Of a stretch of DNA of 64,000 nucleotides, positions 17,894 through 25,756 are shown in pieces (the stretch's first letter is position 1; each line of letters starts with the position of its first letter). The notes below the pieces were generated by a model. It ran no database searches. It was given only the letters and a program-made list of their open reading frames with translations, and was not told the DNA's origin. The stretch is from Roseibium sp. (GTDB lineage: Bacteria; Pseudomonadota; Alphaproteobacteria; Rhizobiales; Stappiaceae). The stretch lies in the NCBI GenBank assembly GCA_017643215.1, contig JAEPNV010000006.1:62001-126000 (forward strand). Direction: 5' to 3'. Both the position numbers and the translations under genes were made by a program.

Positions 17894-19033
17894 ATGGCAG
17901 AGGCTGATCAGCGTGGAGCGGCAGGGCCCACGCAATCGGGCATCCAGACTTTTGAGGCTTCGCATGTCGCGGCGGTGGCCGAACTCTTCCAATCCACGTT
18001 CCGGAGGCCGCGCGATCCGGCGCCCGACGCGCTCCGGAATTACCTGGAAGATATCTTTTTGAACCACCGCTTGTCGGATCCAGACATATGCTCCCTCGTG
18101 TTTGTCGACGCTGGCGGAAAGGTCGCGGGCTTCATCGGGGTTCTTCCCGCGCGCCTGACATTTAGGGGAGAACCGCTCCGGGCCGCGGTGGCCGGCTCGC
18201 TGATGGTGGACAATCCTGCGGAAAATCCGCTCGCCGGCGCACGGCTGCTGCGCTCCTTTCTCTCCGGACCCCAGGATCTTTCGATCAGCGAATCGGCCAA
18301 TGCCTTGTCCGCCGGCATGTGGGAACGCCTCGGCCACAAACCGGTCGCCGCTTATAGCCTGGACTGGGTCCGCGTCTTGCGCCCCGTGGGTTTTGGCGTC
18401 GCGGCCCTGGCAAGTGGTTTTCGCCCGGCGAAGATGCTCTCGCCCCTGGCCATGGCCGTTGATGCAGGTCTTGGCCGGATCGCGCGAAATCCGTTTCGGC
18501 TGGAGAGCGGCCGGCGCGGCGGCGGGCTTGCCGCGGATGTCGGCGATGATGAATTGGTCGCCCACATTCCCGAATTCATAGAGCAGTTCGCCGTGCGGCC
18601 GGATTGGGACGACGACAGGCTGCGCTGGATCCTCAAGCATGCTGACCGGAAAAAACGGTACGGCCGCACCTTCAAGCGGTTGGTCTATGGCAAGGGCGGA
18701 AAACCGCTCGGTTGTTACATTTATTATGGCCGTCCGCGCGGCATTGCCTGGGTGTTGCAGATCCTGGCGCGGCCAGATTCGGCAGCGGCCGTTTTGGACG
18801 ACCTTTTGCGGCACGCCCATGACCTTGGCAGCGTCGCGGTCAGAGGGCGCGCGCACCCGAGCTTGATGAATGCGCTGACGCGCGAAAATGCCTTTTTCTT
18901 CTCAAGGTCATCCACCGTTGTCTGCAGCCGGAACGCGGACCTGACGGGTGCGATCAATTCGGGCGACGCCTTGGTCACCGGACTTGCCGCCGAGGCCTGG
19001 ATACGGCTCATAGGCGATGAATTTGACCAATAG
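17894..19033 (+). CDS. GNAT-like acyltransferase-fold protein of the AsnB/ACP cluster
   Basis: The 379-aa protein has an N-terminal GNAT-like half: FEASHVAAVAELFQSTF, then the central strands LVFVDAGGKVAGFIGVLP and RAAVAGSLMVDNP that would carry the acyl-CoA-binding region. The second half is less conserved, with a second possible GNAT-like segment around residues 230-330 (GCYIYYGRPRGIAWVLQIL). It begins the forward run with the AsnB-like, ACP, ligase and NadE-like genes, 150 bp upstream of asnB. An N- or O-acyl transfer using the acyl-ACP or acyl-CoA made by those genes is a reasonable inference. ATG 17894 has a close GGAAG; ATG 17846 is an alternative start. Confidence 0.65.
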   Translation: MAEADQRGAAGPTQSGIQTFEASHVAAVAELFQSTFRRPRDPAPDALRNYLEDIFLNHRLSDPDICSLVFVDAGGKVAGFIGVLPARLTFRGEPLRAAVAGSLMVDNPAENPLAGARLLRSFLSGPQDLSISESANALSAGMWERLGHKPVAAYSLDWVRVLRPVGFGVAALASGFRPAKMLSPLAMAVDAGLGRIARNPFRLESGRRGGGLAADVGDDELVAHIPEFIEQFAVRPDWDDDRLRWILKHADRKKRYGRTFKRLVYGKGGKPLGCYIYYGRPRGIAWVLQILARPDSAAAVLDDLLRHAHDLGSVAVRGRAHPSLMNALTRENAFFFSRSSTVVCSRNADLTGAINSGDALVTGLAAEAWIRLIGDEFDQ

Positions 19034-19183
19034 TTATCTCGCGAAGCGCAATTTGAAATTGTCTTATTTTACATGATTATCGGCATCTTTACCTTTGATC
19101 TGTAATTCAACTCCGAGTCCCCTGCACAACGTGTGCGGGCCAAACGGCCGGGTCGGCTGACTGAACTCGGGATCAAAGCGCCC

Positions 19184-21154
19184 ATGTGCGGTATTGTTGG
19201 CTATTTCGGCGCACACGCCATGGAATTGCCGCCTGATCTATTGTTGCGGCGGATGGTCGGCGCCGTTGCCCACCGCGGGCCCGACGGGCAGGGGGTCTAT
19301 GTCGATCAAAACATCGGCCTCGGGCACGCCCGCCTTAGCATCATCGACCTTGCGACCGGCGCGCAGCCGATGTCGGGCCCTGAACAAGACATCTGGATCG
19401 TCTTCAATGGCGAGATCTTCAACCATATAGAACTGCGCCGCGACCTGATTGCGCGCGGCCACGTGTTCCGGACCCAATCGGACACAGAAGTCATTCTCCA
19501 CCTTTACCGGGAAAAGGGCGCTGATTGCGTCGATGATCTGAACGGCGACTTCGCGTTCGCGATTTGGGACCGTCCGGGCAATCGGCTCATGCTCGCCCGC
19601 GACCGGATGGGCGTTCGCCCGCTCTACTACACCGAGCATAACGGCTGCCTGTTCTTTGCGTCCGAAGTGAAGGCACTGCTTCGTGTGCCAGGCATTCAGG
19701 CCGAACTTGACCCGGTCGCGCTCGATCAGATCTTCACATTCTGGTTTCCGCTGGCGCCGCGCACACCCTTCAAGACCATCAGCGAATTACCGCCCGGCCA
19801 TGTCATGACGATAACGCCCGAGGGACGATCCGTCAGGCGGTATTGGAGCCTTGCCTATCCGGACGCGGAGGCTGGTGGCGCAATCGGCAAAACGGACGAG
19901 AAGCGCATCGCCGAAGACCTTCGGGCATTGTTGTTTGATGCCACGAAAATCCGGCTTCGCTCCGATGTTCCGGTGGGCGCCTATCTGAGCGGCGGGCTCG
20001 ATTCCTCCATCATCGCGGCGGCGGTCAAGCGCCTCGCGCCCCAGGCCTTGCGCACCTTTTCGGTGACATTCGAAAGCGATGAGTTCGACGAGCGGGATTT
20101 TCAGCAGGAGATGGTGTCCGCGCTCGGAACTGAGCACGACGAGATCCGATGCACGGCGGCCGATATCGGCCGGATGTTTCCGTCCGTCATTCATCACACC
20201 GAACGCCCGGTGCTGCGCACGGCGCCGGCCCCGCTCTATGCGCTCTCCGATCTCGTCAACCAGAACGGCTTCAAGGTGGTGCTGACCGGGGAGGGTGCGG
20301 ATGAGGTCTTTGGCGGATATGACATCTTCAAGGAAGCCAAACTGCGCCGGTTCTGCGCCCGTCAGCCGGACTCGCGCCTGAGGCCGCTCTTGTACCGGCG
20401 GCTCTATCCTTATCTGCCGCGGCTGCAGAACCAGAACCATGCCTATCTGGCCGCCGTTTTTGCGGCCAAGGACGGAGAACTTGACGATCCGTTGTTCTCC
20501 CACCTGCCGAGGTTTCGAACCACGATGGGCACGAAGGTATTTTTGTCGGCGGACCTCCAGGAAGAGCTCAAAGGCTATGACGCTTTGGCGGAGTTGCGGG
20601 ACAGTTTGCCGGCTGAGTTCCCGCGCTGGCATCCGCTATCCCAGGCGCAGTATCTGGAGACCGCCTATTTGCTGCCCGGATACATTCTGGCCTCGCAGGG
20701 CGACCGGGTCGCCATGGCGCATTCGGTTGAAGGGCGGTTCCCGTTCCTCGATCACAAAGTGGTGGAATTTGCAGCTGACATCCCGCCTCAGCTCAAGATG
20801 CGCGCGTTGCGGGAAAAGCACATCCTGCGCGAGAGCATCAAGGACCTTCTGCCGGCGAACATCGCCGAGCGCCCCAAACAGCCTTACCGGGCGCCGGAGA
20901 GCCAGAGCTTTGTTGGACCCAAAGCGCCCGGCTATGTCGGCGACTGCCTCTCCCGCCGCGCGGTTGCCGACGCCGGTTACTTCGACGCCGGCGCGGTCGA
21001 AAAACTCATGACCAAATGCCAGCGACGGCCGGTCTCCGGCGCCCGCGACAACATGGCCTTCGTCGGCATCCTGTCGACACAGCTGTGGCACCGCGGCTTC
21101 GTCGACGGACTTCACGACGAAATGCAGGATTCGCGGCCAATGGCGGTCGCATGA
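19184..21154 (+). CDS. Asparagine synthetase-type glutamine amidotransferase (AsnB family)
   Basis: The 656-aa protein starts MCGIVGYFG, so the catalytic N-terminal cysteine is correctly placed for the class II glutaminase; this fixes the start at 19184. The glutaminase half has AHRGPDGQG and the LGHARLSIIDL motif. The synthetase half carries the ATP pyrophosphatase loop YLSGGLDSSIIAA and the later TGEGADEVFGGYD segment. The enzyme should move glutamine-derived ammonia to an adenylated carboxylate. Close homologues in exosortase and surface-glycan clusters (TIGR03108-like) act on unknown substrates rather than aspartate. The ACP gene starts 17 bp downstream, which argues for a dedicated pathway rather than asparagine supply. 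Confidence 0.85.
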   Translation: MCGIVGYFGAHAMELPPDLLLRRMVGAVAHRGPDGQGVYVDQNIGLGHARLSIIDLATGAQPMSGPEQDIWIVFNGEIFNHIELRRDLIARGHVFRTQSDTEVILHLYREKGADCVDDLNGDFAFAIWDRPGNRLMLARDRMGVRPLYYTEHNGCLFFASEVKALLRVPGIQAELDPVALDQIFTFWFPLAPRTPFKTISELPPGHVMTITPEGRSVRRYWSLAYPDAEAGGAIGKTDEKRIAEDLRALLFDATKIRLRSDVPVGAYLSGGLDSSIIAAAVKRLAPQALRTFSVTFESDEFDERDFQQEMVSALGTEHDEIRCTAADIGRMFPSVIHHTERPVLRTAPAPLYALSDLVNQNGFKVVLTGEGADEVFGGYDIFKEAKLRRFCARQPDSRLRPLLYRRLYPYLPRLQNQNHAYLAAVFAAKDGELDDPLFSHLPRFRTTMGTKVFLSADLQEELKGYDALAELRDSLPAEFPRWHPLSQAQYLETAYLLPGYILASQGDRVAMAHSVEGRFPFLDHKVVEFAADIPPQLKMRALREKHILRESIKDLLPANIAERPKQPYRAPESQSFVGPKAPGYVGDCLSRRAVADAGYFDAGAVEKLMTKCQRRPVSGARDNMAFVGILSTQLWHRGFVDGLHDEMQDSRPMAVA

Positions 21155-21171
21155 TGACAAGGAGCCCAATC

Positions 21172-21432
21172 ATGCAAACAGATGTCGGATCCGCTGTCCG
21201 CGACTTCATCGCCGACAATTTCCTGTTCCGTGAGGACCGGGAGACCGTCGCCGACAACGAGTCGCTGCTGGAAAACGGTCTTCTGGATTCCACCGGTGTT
21301 CTGGAATTGGTCGCCTTTCTGGAGACGGATCTTGGGATTGACATCAAGGATGCCGAAATCATCCCGGAAAACTTCGATTCCATCGACGCCATCATCAACT
21401 ACGCCAAGTCCAAATTGGCCAAGGCTGCCTAG
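21172..21432 (+). CDS. Free-standing acyl carrier protein
   Basis: This small acidic 86-aa protein has the carrier-protein signature NGLLDSTGVLELV. Ser40 is the expected attachment site for 4'-phosphopantetheine. Four helices typical of ACP can be outlined. The start at ATG 21172 is supported by an AAGGAG Shine-Dalgarno sequence eight bases upstream; an earlier in-frame ATG overlaps the asnB stop. Flanked by an AsnB-like amidotransferase and an AMP-forming ligase, it probably carries an acyl or amino-acyl group loaded by the ligase. It is not the fatty-acid synthase ACP, since no fab genes are nearby. Confidence 0.87.
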   Translation: MQTDVGSAVRDFIADNFLFREDRETVADNESLLENGLLDSTGVLELVAFLETDLGIDIKDAEIIPENFDSIDAIINYAKSKLAKAA

Positions 21433-21474
21433 GGGTCCTGACCCCTTCATGTGATTGAAATGGGTCCTGACCCC
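21432..21474. repeat. Tandem GGGTCCTGACCCC palindromic motif
   Basis: GGGGTCCTGACCCC at 21432-21445 and GGGTCCTGACCCC at 21462-21474 lie 17 bp apart in the short gap between the ACP and ligase genes. Each is a small palindrome. Similar GGGTC-N-GACCC motifs occur as REP-type units mobilised by REP-associated transposases in many bacteria. Only these two copies were noticed in the window. Confidence 0.5.
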
Positions 21475-21529
21475 AGGCCAGGCGCTGGCGGTGGGCGCCA
21501 GCCCGTCCGGCGAAAGGTGTGGAACGCCG

Positions 21530-23080
21530 ATGCGTGTCGAGCAATTCTTAAGAAACAGCGCAAAACGCTTCGGTGACAAGACCGCGCTGGTCGCCGGATC
21601 CGTCCGGCTGACTTATCGCGAGATCGACGCGGCCTCGGATCGACTTGCCTCAGCCCTCATTGCCGGTGGCGCCGCGCGCGGTGACCGCGTCGTCATCTTC
21701 ATGGACAACAGCTGGGAGGCCGTGGTCGCCCTGTTTGCGGTCTTCAAGGCCGGGGCCGTCATTTGCCCGGTCAATCCATCGACGAAGGCCGACAAGCTCG
21801 CCTATATCCTGAACAACTGCCGGGCGGCAGCCATTGTCACGCAGGCGCGGCTCATGCCGGTTGCCGGCAAAGCCGCCGCGGCCGCGCCGTCCGTTGTCAT
21901 GAAAGTCGCCGCCGGTATTGCTGATCCCGACACCGCCGGCGGATATGCGCGGTTCGAAGACGCCATCGCTTCGCAGGCATTGGCGGCGCTTCCCGGGCCG
22001 GGGATCGAGATTGATCTGGCCATGCTCATCTACACGTCCGGCTCGACCGGTTTTCCGAAGGGCGTGATGATGACCCATCAGAACATTGGGGCCGCGGCCC
22101 GGTCGATCACCAACTATCTGGAAAACACGGCGGACGACGTCATTTTGAACGTGCTGCCGATCTCGTTTGATTACGGCCTCTATCAGGTCTTCATGGCGGC
22201 GCTGACGGGCGCAACGCTGGTGCTTGAAAAGTCGTTCGCGTTCCCGCATGCCGTTTTGCAGAAACTGGCGGCGGATAACGTCACCGGCTTTCCGATCGTG
22301 CCGACGATGGCCGCGATGATCCTGCAAATGAAGGATATGGCGCCGGGCATGCTGCCGCGCCTGCGGTACATTTCCAGCACAGCGGCGGCCCTGCCGCCCG
22401 CGGTGATTGCGCGTCTTGGCGCGCTGTTTCCCGCAACACACATCTATTCCATGTACGGTCTGACCGAGTGCAAGCGCTGCACATGGCTGCCGCCTTCGGA
22501 GCTTGAAAACCGCCCGGGTTCCGTCGGCATCGCCATTCCGGGCACCGAGGCGTATGTGGTCGATGAAAGAGGCCGCCGCGCGGCTCCGGGAACCACCGGC
22601 GAACTGGTGATCCGCGGCGCCCATGTCATGAAGGGCTACTGGGAAAACCCCGAGGCGACGGCAAAGGCGCTGCGCCCCGGATCGTACCCGTGGGAGCAGG
22701 TGCTGCACACCGGCGATCTCTTCCGCGCCGATGAGGACGGCTTTCTCTATTTTGTCGGACGCAAGGACGACATCATCAAGAGCCGCGGTGAGAAGGTCAG
22801 CCCCAAGGAAGTCGAGAACGTGCTCTATCAGTTGCCGGACATCCGCGAGGCGGCGGTCGTCGCGGTGCCTGATCCGGTCCTCGGTATGGCCATCAAGGCC
22901 ATAGTGGCGCCGGTCCCCGGTGCGGAGCTGACCGAAAAGAGCGTTCTGCGGCACTGCGCCCGCCATCTTGAGGATTTCATGGTGCCGAAAGTCGTCGAGT
23001 TTCGAACCGAGTTGCCAAAATCGGAGAACGGCAAGATTAATCGCCGATTGTTGGAAGACGCGCTGGAGGCGGCACAATGA
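21530..23080 (+). CDS. AMP-forming acyl-CoA/acyl-ACP ligase (ANL superfamily)
   Basis: The 516-aa enzyme has the ANL signature IYTSGSTGFPKGVMMTHQNI, the adenylate-binding YGLTECKR segment, the hinge DLFRADEDGFLYFVGRKDD, and the C-terminal lysine region KSENGKINRRLLE. It activates a carboxylate as an acyl-AMP and passes it to a thiol, here plausibly the adjacent ACP (Ser40 pantetheine). Related ligases in exosortase A clusters (TIGR03098-like) have unknown substrates. The frame runs 25 codons further upstream, but ATG 21530 begins the conserved region. Its last bases overlap the next start (ATGA), showing translational coupling. Confidence 0.87.
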   Translation: MRVEQFLRNSAKRFGDKTALVAGSVRLTYREIDAASDRLASALIAGGAARGDRVVIFMDNSWEAVVALFAVFKAGAVICPVNPSTKADKLAYILNNCRAAAIVTQARLMPVAGKAAAAAPSVVMKVAAGIADPDTAGGYARFEDAIASQALAALPGPGIEIDLAMLIYTSGSTGFPKGVMMTHQNIGAAARSITNYLENTADDVILNVLPISFDYGLYQVFMAALTGATLVLEKSFAFPHAVLQKLAADNVTGFPIVPTMAAMILQMKDMAPGMLPRLRYISSTAAALPPAVIARLGALFPATHIYSMYGLTECKRCTWLPPSELENRPGSVGIAIPGTEAYVVDERGRRAAPGTTGELVIRGAHVMKGYWENPEATAKALRPGSYPWEQVLHTGDLFRADEDGFLYFVGRKDDIIKSRGEKVSPKEVENVLYQLPDIREAAVVAVPDPVLGMAIKAIVAPVPGAELTEKSVLRHCARHLEDFMVPKVVEFRTELPKSENGKINRRLLEDALEAAQ

Positions 23081-24120
23081 CAGCGACCATGGCCGAACGG
23101 GCCGAGACCGGCCTCGACCGGACCGATGATGGCGCCGGCGATGTGCCGTTTTCCGCACGCACGCTGGAGCTCGATGCTGCGGCCGAGAGTGACTTGATCT
23201 GCGAGATCATCCGGGTGCAGGTGGCGCGGCAGCTGCGCCGGCGCGGCGTGGTCGTTGGCCTGTCCGGCGGCATCGACAGCAGCGTGACGGCCGCCCTTTG
23301 TGTCAAGGCGCTTGGACCCGGCAAGGTGCTGGCCGTGTTCATGCCGGAAAAGGATTCTGACGGGGAGAGCCTGCAGCTTGGCCGGATGCTGGCGGGCGAT
23401 CTCGGCATTGAAAGCGTGCTGGAAGACATCGAACCGATCCTAACCGCCGCCGGGTGTTACCGCCGCCGCGACGATTTTATTCGCCGCCTGGTGCCTGAAT
23501 TCGGCGAGGGCTGGGGCTGCAAGGTCGTGCTCGCCAACGCGCTTGCCAACAAGGGCCTCAACATCTCGTCCCTGGTCGTCGAGGCGCCGGACGGCGAACA
23601 ACGCAAGATCCGCATGCCGATCGACGTCTATCACGGCGTCATCGCCGCCGCGAACATGAAGCAGCGCACGCGCAAGCAGCTGGAATATTACCATGCCGAC
23701 CGGCTGAACTACGCCGTTGCCGGAACGCCGAATCGGCTGGAGCACGATCAGGGCTTTTTCGTCAAAAACGGCGATGGCGCGGCGGATCTCAAACCCATCG
23801 CCCATCTTTACAAGAGCCAGGTCTATCAACTCGCCGAACATCTCGGCATCCGCGACGAGATCCGCCAGCGGCCGCCGACGACCGACACGTGGTCGCTTCC
23901 CCAGACGCAGGACGAGTTTTACTTCGCTGTGCCCTATCAGCAGATGGATTTATGCCTTTACGGTCTCAACAACGCGATCGCAGCAAAAGACGTCGCCAAG
24001 GCCGCCCGGCTCACCGTGGATCAGGTCAAAGCCGTCTGGAAGGACATTGACGCCAAGCGCCGGGTTGCCGCTTATCTGCACCAGCCGCCGCTGCTCGTTG
24101 CCGACACACCGGTTACATGA
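23077..24120 (+). CDS. Short NadE-like PP-loop amidating enzyme of the ACP/ligase cluster
   Basis: The 347-aa protein belongs to the NAD synthase family: it has the ATP PP-loop VVGLSGGIDSSVTAALC and a GFFVKNGDGAADLKPIAHLY segment matching the conserved GFFxKxGDGxAD motif. It lacks the N-terminal glutaminase domain, so it would use free or channelled ammonia. It overlaps the ligase stop by 4 bp and ends the AsnB-ACP-ligase operon. The window also encodes a full glutamine-dependent NadE at 46.2 kb, which makes a housekeeping role here unlikely. A role in amidating an adenylated carboxylate of the pathway is inferred. About 45 N-terminal residues are poorly conserved. Confidence 0.8.
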   Translation: MTATMAERAETGLDRTDDGAGDVPFSARTLELDAAAESDLICEIIRVQVARQLRRRGVVVGLSGGIDSSVTAALCVKALGPGKVLAVFMPEKDSDGESLQLGRMLAGDLGIESVLEDIEPILTAAGCYRRRDDFIRRLVPEFGEGWGCKVVLANALANKGLNISSLVVEAPDGEQRKIRMPIDVYHGVIAAANMKQRTRKQLEYYHADRLNYAVAGTPNRLEHDQGFFVKNGDGAADLKPIAHLYKSQVYQLAEHLGIRDEIRQRPPTTDTWSLPQTQDEFYFAVPYQQMDLCLYGLNNAIAAKDVAKAARLTVDQVKAVWKDIDAKRRVAAYLHQPPLLVADTPVT

Positions 24121-24463
24121 GACGCGCGGACAAGTCCCTGGATCGCCATCTTAGCTGCTACCGGACGCCGGGTTCGCATCGACCGAGCCGATCGGACACG
24201 AGAATCTGGCGTCTAAGGTGCTGTTCTGGCTGAGGATGGTGGGTGCGAGCCCAGAAAAACGGCCAAACTGTTCTGCGATCACCAAAGCAGGACAAACCGA
24301 AGTCCATATTTCCGAAGTCGGGGCACAGTCTTAATGCTATTCGTGATCCAATTTCGATGGGTGTGATCGAAAATGGATGCAACCGTTTACGTTTAGATAA
24401 TAGTCTTCGAATACGCTATCCAATGGTAAATTTACCGATGTATTTGGTTTCGGGAGCATATTA
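24121..24463. other. Intergenic region holding the distal direct repeat of the tRNA islet
   Basis: These 343 bp carry no supported gene. At 24231-24243 lies TGAGGATGGTGGG, an exact copy of the 13 bp at the 3' end of the tRNA-Val gene (24896-24908). GC content falls noticeably after that point, consistent with an inserted segment beginning there. Confidence 0.5.
24231..24243. repeat. Distal copy of 13-bp direct repeat (candidate att site)
   Basis: TGAGGATGGTGGG is identical to 24896-24908 and in the same orientation. The flanking bases differ on both sides. Confidence 0.5.
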
Positions 24464-24778
24464 GTGATTGTATTTTCGAGATTCGTGGCATTTATTGCTT
24501 TCGTTTTAATCTCCACCAATCAGGCTTCAGCCTTTAACTTTGGCTTCGTAAGAGTTCCAGATTGGATGGATTCATACATCTTAGGCTTACTCGCAATCGC
24601 AGGAGTAAGTTGGGCAGGGCTTCTGATATCGAAGCCTCAAGGTGTTCCGACAAACCAACTATCACAGGTGAGACTGTCACCTTTGGCGAATTTCTTCCGC
24701 ATCGCGGCGCTCATTTCGGTATTGCTTCTTATAGGATTTTTGTTTGTTGGAATGGGACTTCGCCGTCTCAGCGAATGA
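24464..24778 (+). CDS. Small membrane protein of unknown function in the tRNA islet
   Basis: This 104-aa protein is not recognised. It begins with a hydrophobic signal-like segment (about residues 1-23) and has two further hydrophobic stretches (about 38-56 and 78-97), so it is probably an inner-membrane protein with two or three helices. The start is GTG 24464 with a good GGGAG Shine-Dalgarno sequence. The base composition is clearly lower in GC than its neighbours. The gene lies alone between the 13-bp direct repeats and is followed by a strong hairpin, so it seems to be a self-contained acquired unit. Confidence 0.6.
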   Translation: MIVFSRFVAFIAFVLISTNQASAFNFGFVRVPDWMDSYILGLLAIAGVSWAGLLISKPQGVPTNQLSQVRLSPLANFFRIAALISVLLLIGFLFVGMGLRRLSE

Positions 24779-24798
24779 CGATATAGTCCTCAACAAGT

Positions 24799-24832
24799 AG
24801 CTGTTGGTGACATATTGTGTCACCCAACAGCT
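24799..24832 (+). terminator. Strong hairpin terminator after the islet gene
   Basis: AGCTGTTGG-TGACA pairs with TGTCA-C-CCAACAGCT, a 14-bp stem with one bulged C and a five-base loop, 20 bp after the stop at 24778. It may also act on transcripts reading through from the tRNA on the other strand. Confidence 0.6.
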
Positions 24833-24895
24833 TCATGTTTGATCCCACCAAAATGTCCCAGTGCTGGGTCTGGCGGACTAAGACATTGTTTCCAT

Positions 24896-24908
24896 TGAGG
24901 ATGGTGGG
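24896..24908. repeat. tRNA-proximal copy of 13-bp direct repeat (candidate att site)
   Basis: TGAGGATGGTGGG overlaps the 3' CCA and last acceptor bases of tRNA-Val and is the same as 24231-24243. tRNA 3' ends are the usual targets of tyrosine-integrase elements. Confidence 0.5.
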
Positions 24909-24976
24909 CGATACTGGGATTGAACCAGTGACCTTTCCGGTGTGAACGGAACGCTCTCCCGCTGAGCTAATCGCCC
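24902..24976 (-). tRNA. tRNA-Val (anticodon CAC)
   Basis: Read on the minus strand, the gene folds into a complete cloverleaf. The 7-bp acceptor stem is GGGCGAT/ATCGCCC and the D arm includes GCTCAGCGGGAGAGC. The anticodon loop TTCACAC gives CAC, which reads GUG. The T arm is ACTGG-TTCAATC-CCAGT, and the 3' CCA is encoded. All stems pair perfectly by eye. It marks the left edge of the accessory region. Confidence 0.96.
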
Positions 24977-25301
24977 CTCGCGTCTGCGATGAGACCGGAC
25001 AGGTAATGGAATTCAGCCGCCTGGGCAAGTCCCCCGGCAATGATATTGCGCCGTTTTGAAAACCGATCCGCTGCCTGTCTCGAAAAACCTATGATTTCTG
25101 CGATCATTGGTGCAGCTGTCGTGTGCACGTCGACGGTTGAATCGTGCTGCTTGTGACGTCGACAAGCGGGCGGTTTGCGTCTCGATCGGCTGCCCCGCCA
25201 TGGCGGTGGACGCGGCGTTTCAAGGTCGCGGCGGGCACCCGCTTTTCGGTCAGTTTGGCATCGCTGCGAGCAGGTCGGCCGGTGGTGTGGGCCGACAAGG
25301 C

Positions 25302-25571
25302 GTCGTGACTGGGCGCGGTGTCATAATCTATCAACCGCGAGGACGCCGCCTTGCGGGTTTCGGTAAACAGGGCAAACTCGGTCGCCGTCGTCGCCCCGCA
25401 CAAGCCGGCCGCGACCATCATCACCATCAGATCACCCAGCCAATGGGTTCTGTTGCCCGCGCGCGGATCGGGCAGGCCCCATAACAGCTTTCCAAACACT
25501 CCTTGGCGGCGCCTCCCGTGAAAAACCGCCAACTTCAAGAATTCCTTTTTTAACAAACGCAACCAAATCAT
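25302..25571 (-). pseudogene. Remnant of an ISAs1-family transposase (N-terminal part)
   Basis: About 90 codons match the DDE_Tnp_1-associated N-terminal domain of ISAs1/H-repeat transposases. These include LPDPRAGNRTHWLGDLMVM, GATTATEFALFTETRK and the APSHD segment that normally precedes the catalytic domain. After that point the frame continues to 25104 but the similarity is lost, and no DDE catalytic region or inverted repeats could be located. It is therefore a truncated, inactive insertion-sequence remnant. It overlaps the end of the 62-aa gene by 4 bp. Confidence 0.65.
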
Positions 25572-25756
25572 CCCATGTGTAATTCCCCTGCCTGGCGAAG
25601 GAAGAGGGAACGGCGGCGATCATTGGACCAGTCACCGAAGCCGAGATTGCGGGATTTGAGCTGGTTGCCGTGCGCGTTGGCCGCCAGCGCGACGACGACA
25701 CACACACGCGCGGCCGCGACGGCGAAAACCTTCAGGATGTCGACACTTTCGTCCAT
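25568..25756 (-). CDS. Small single-span membrane protein, unknown
   Basis: The 62-aa product has one hydrophobic stretch (about residues 9-27, VFAVAAARVCVVVALAA) followed by a charged tail. A clear AAGGAA Shine-Dalgarno sequence lies 6-8 bases before ATG 25756. The gene overlaps the end of the upstream 131-aa gene by 25 bp, so the two are probably translated as a pair. It resembles small phage or mobile-element membrane proteins only in general character; no family is recognised. Confidence 0.5.
   Translation of the reverse strand: MDESVDILKVFAVAAARVCVVVALAANAHGNQLKSRNLGFGDWSNDRRRSLFLRQAGELHMG

Noticed and set aside
24158-24382. A 74-codon minus-strand frame in the islet edge
   Set aside because: It has no ribosome-binding site, crosses the candidate att repeat, and has no recognisable similarity.
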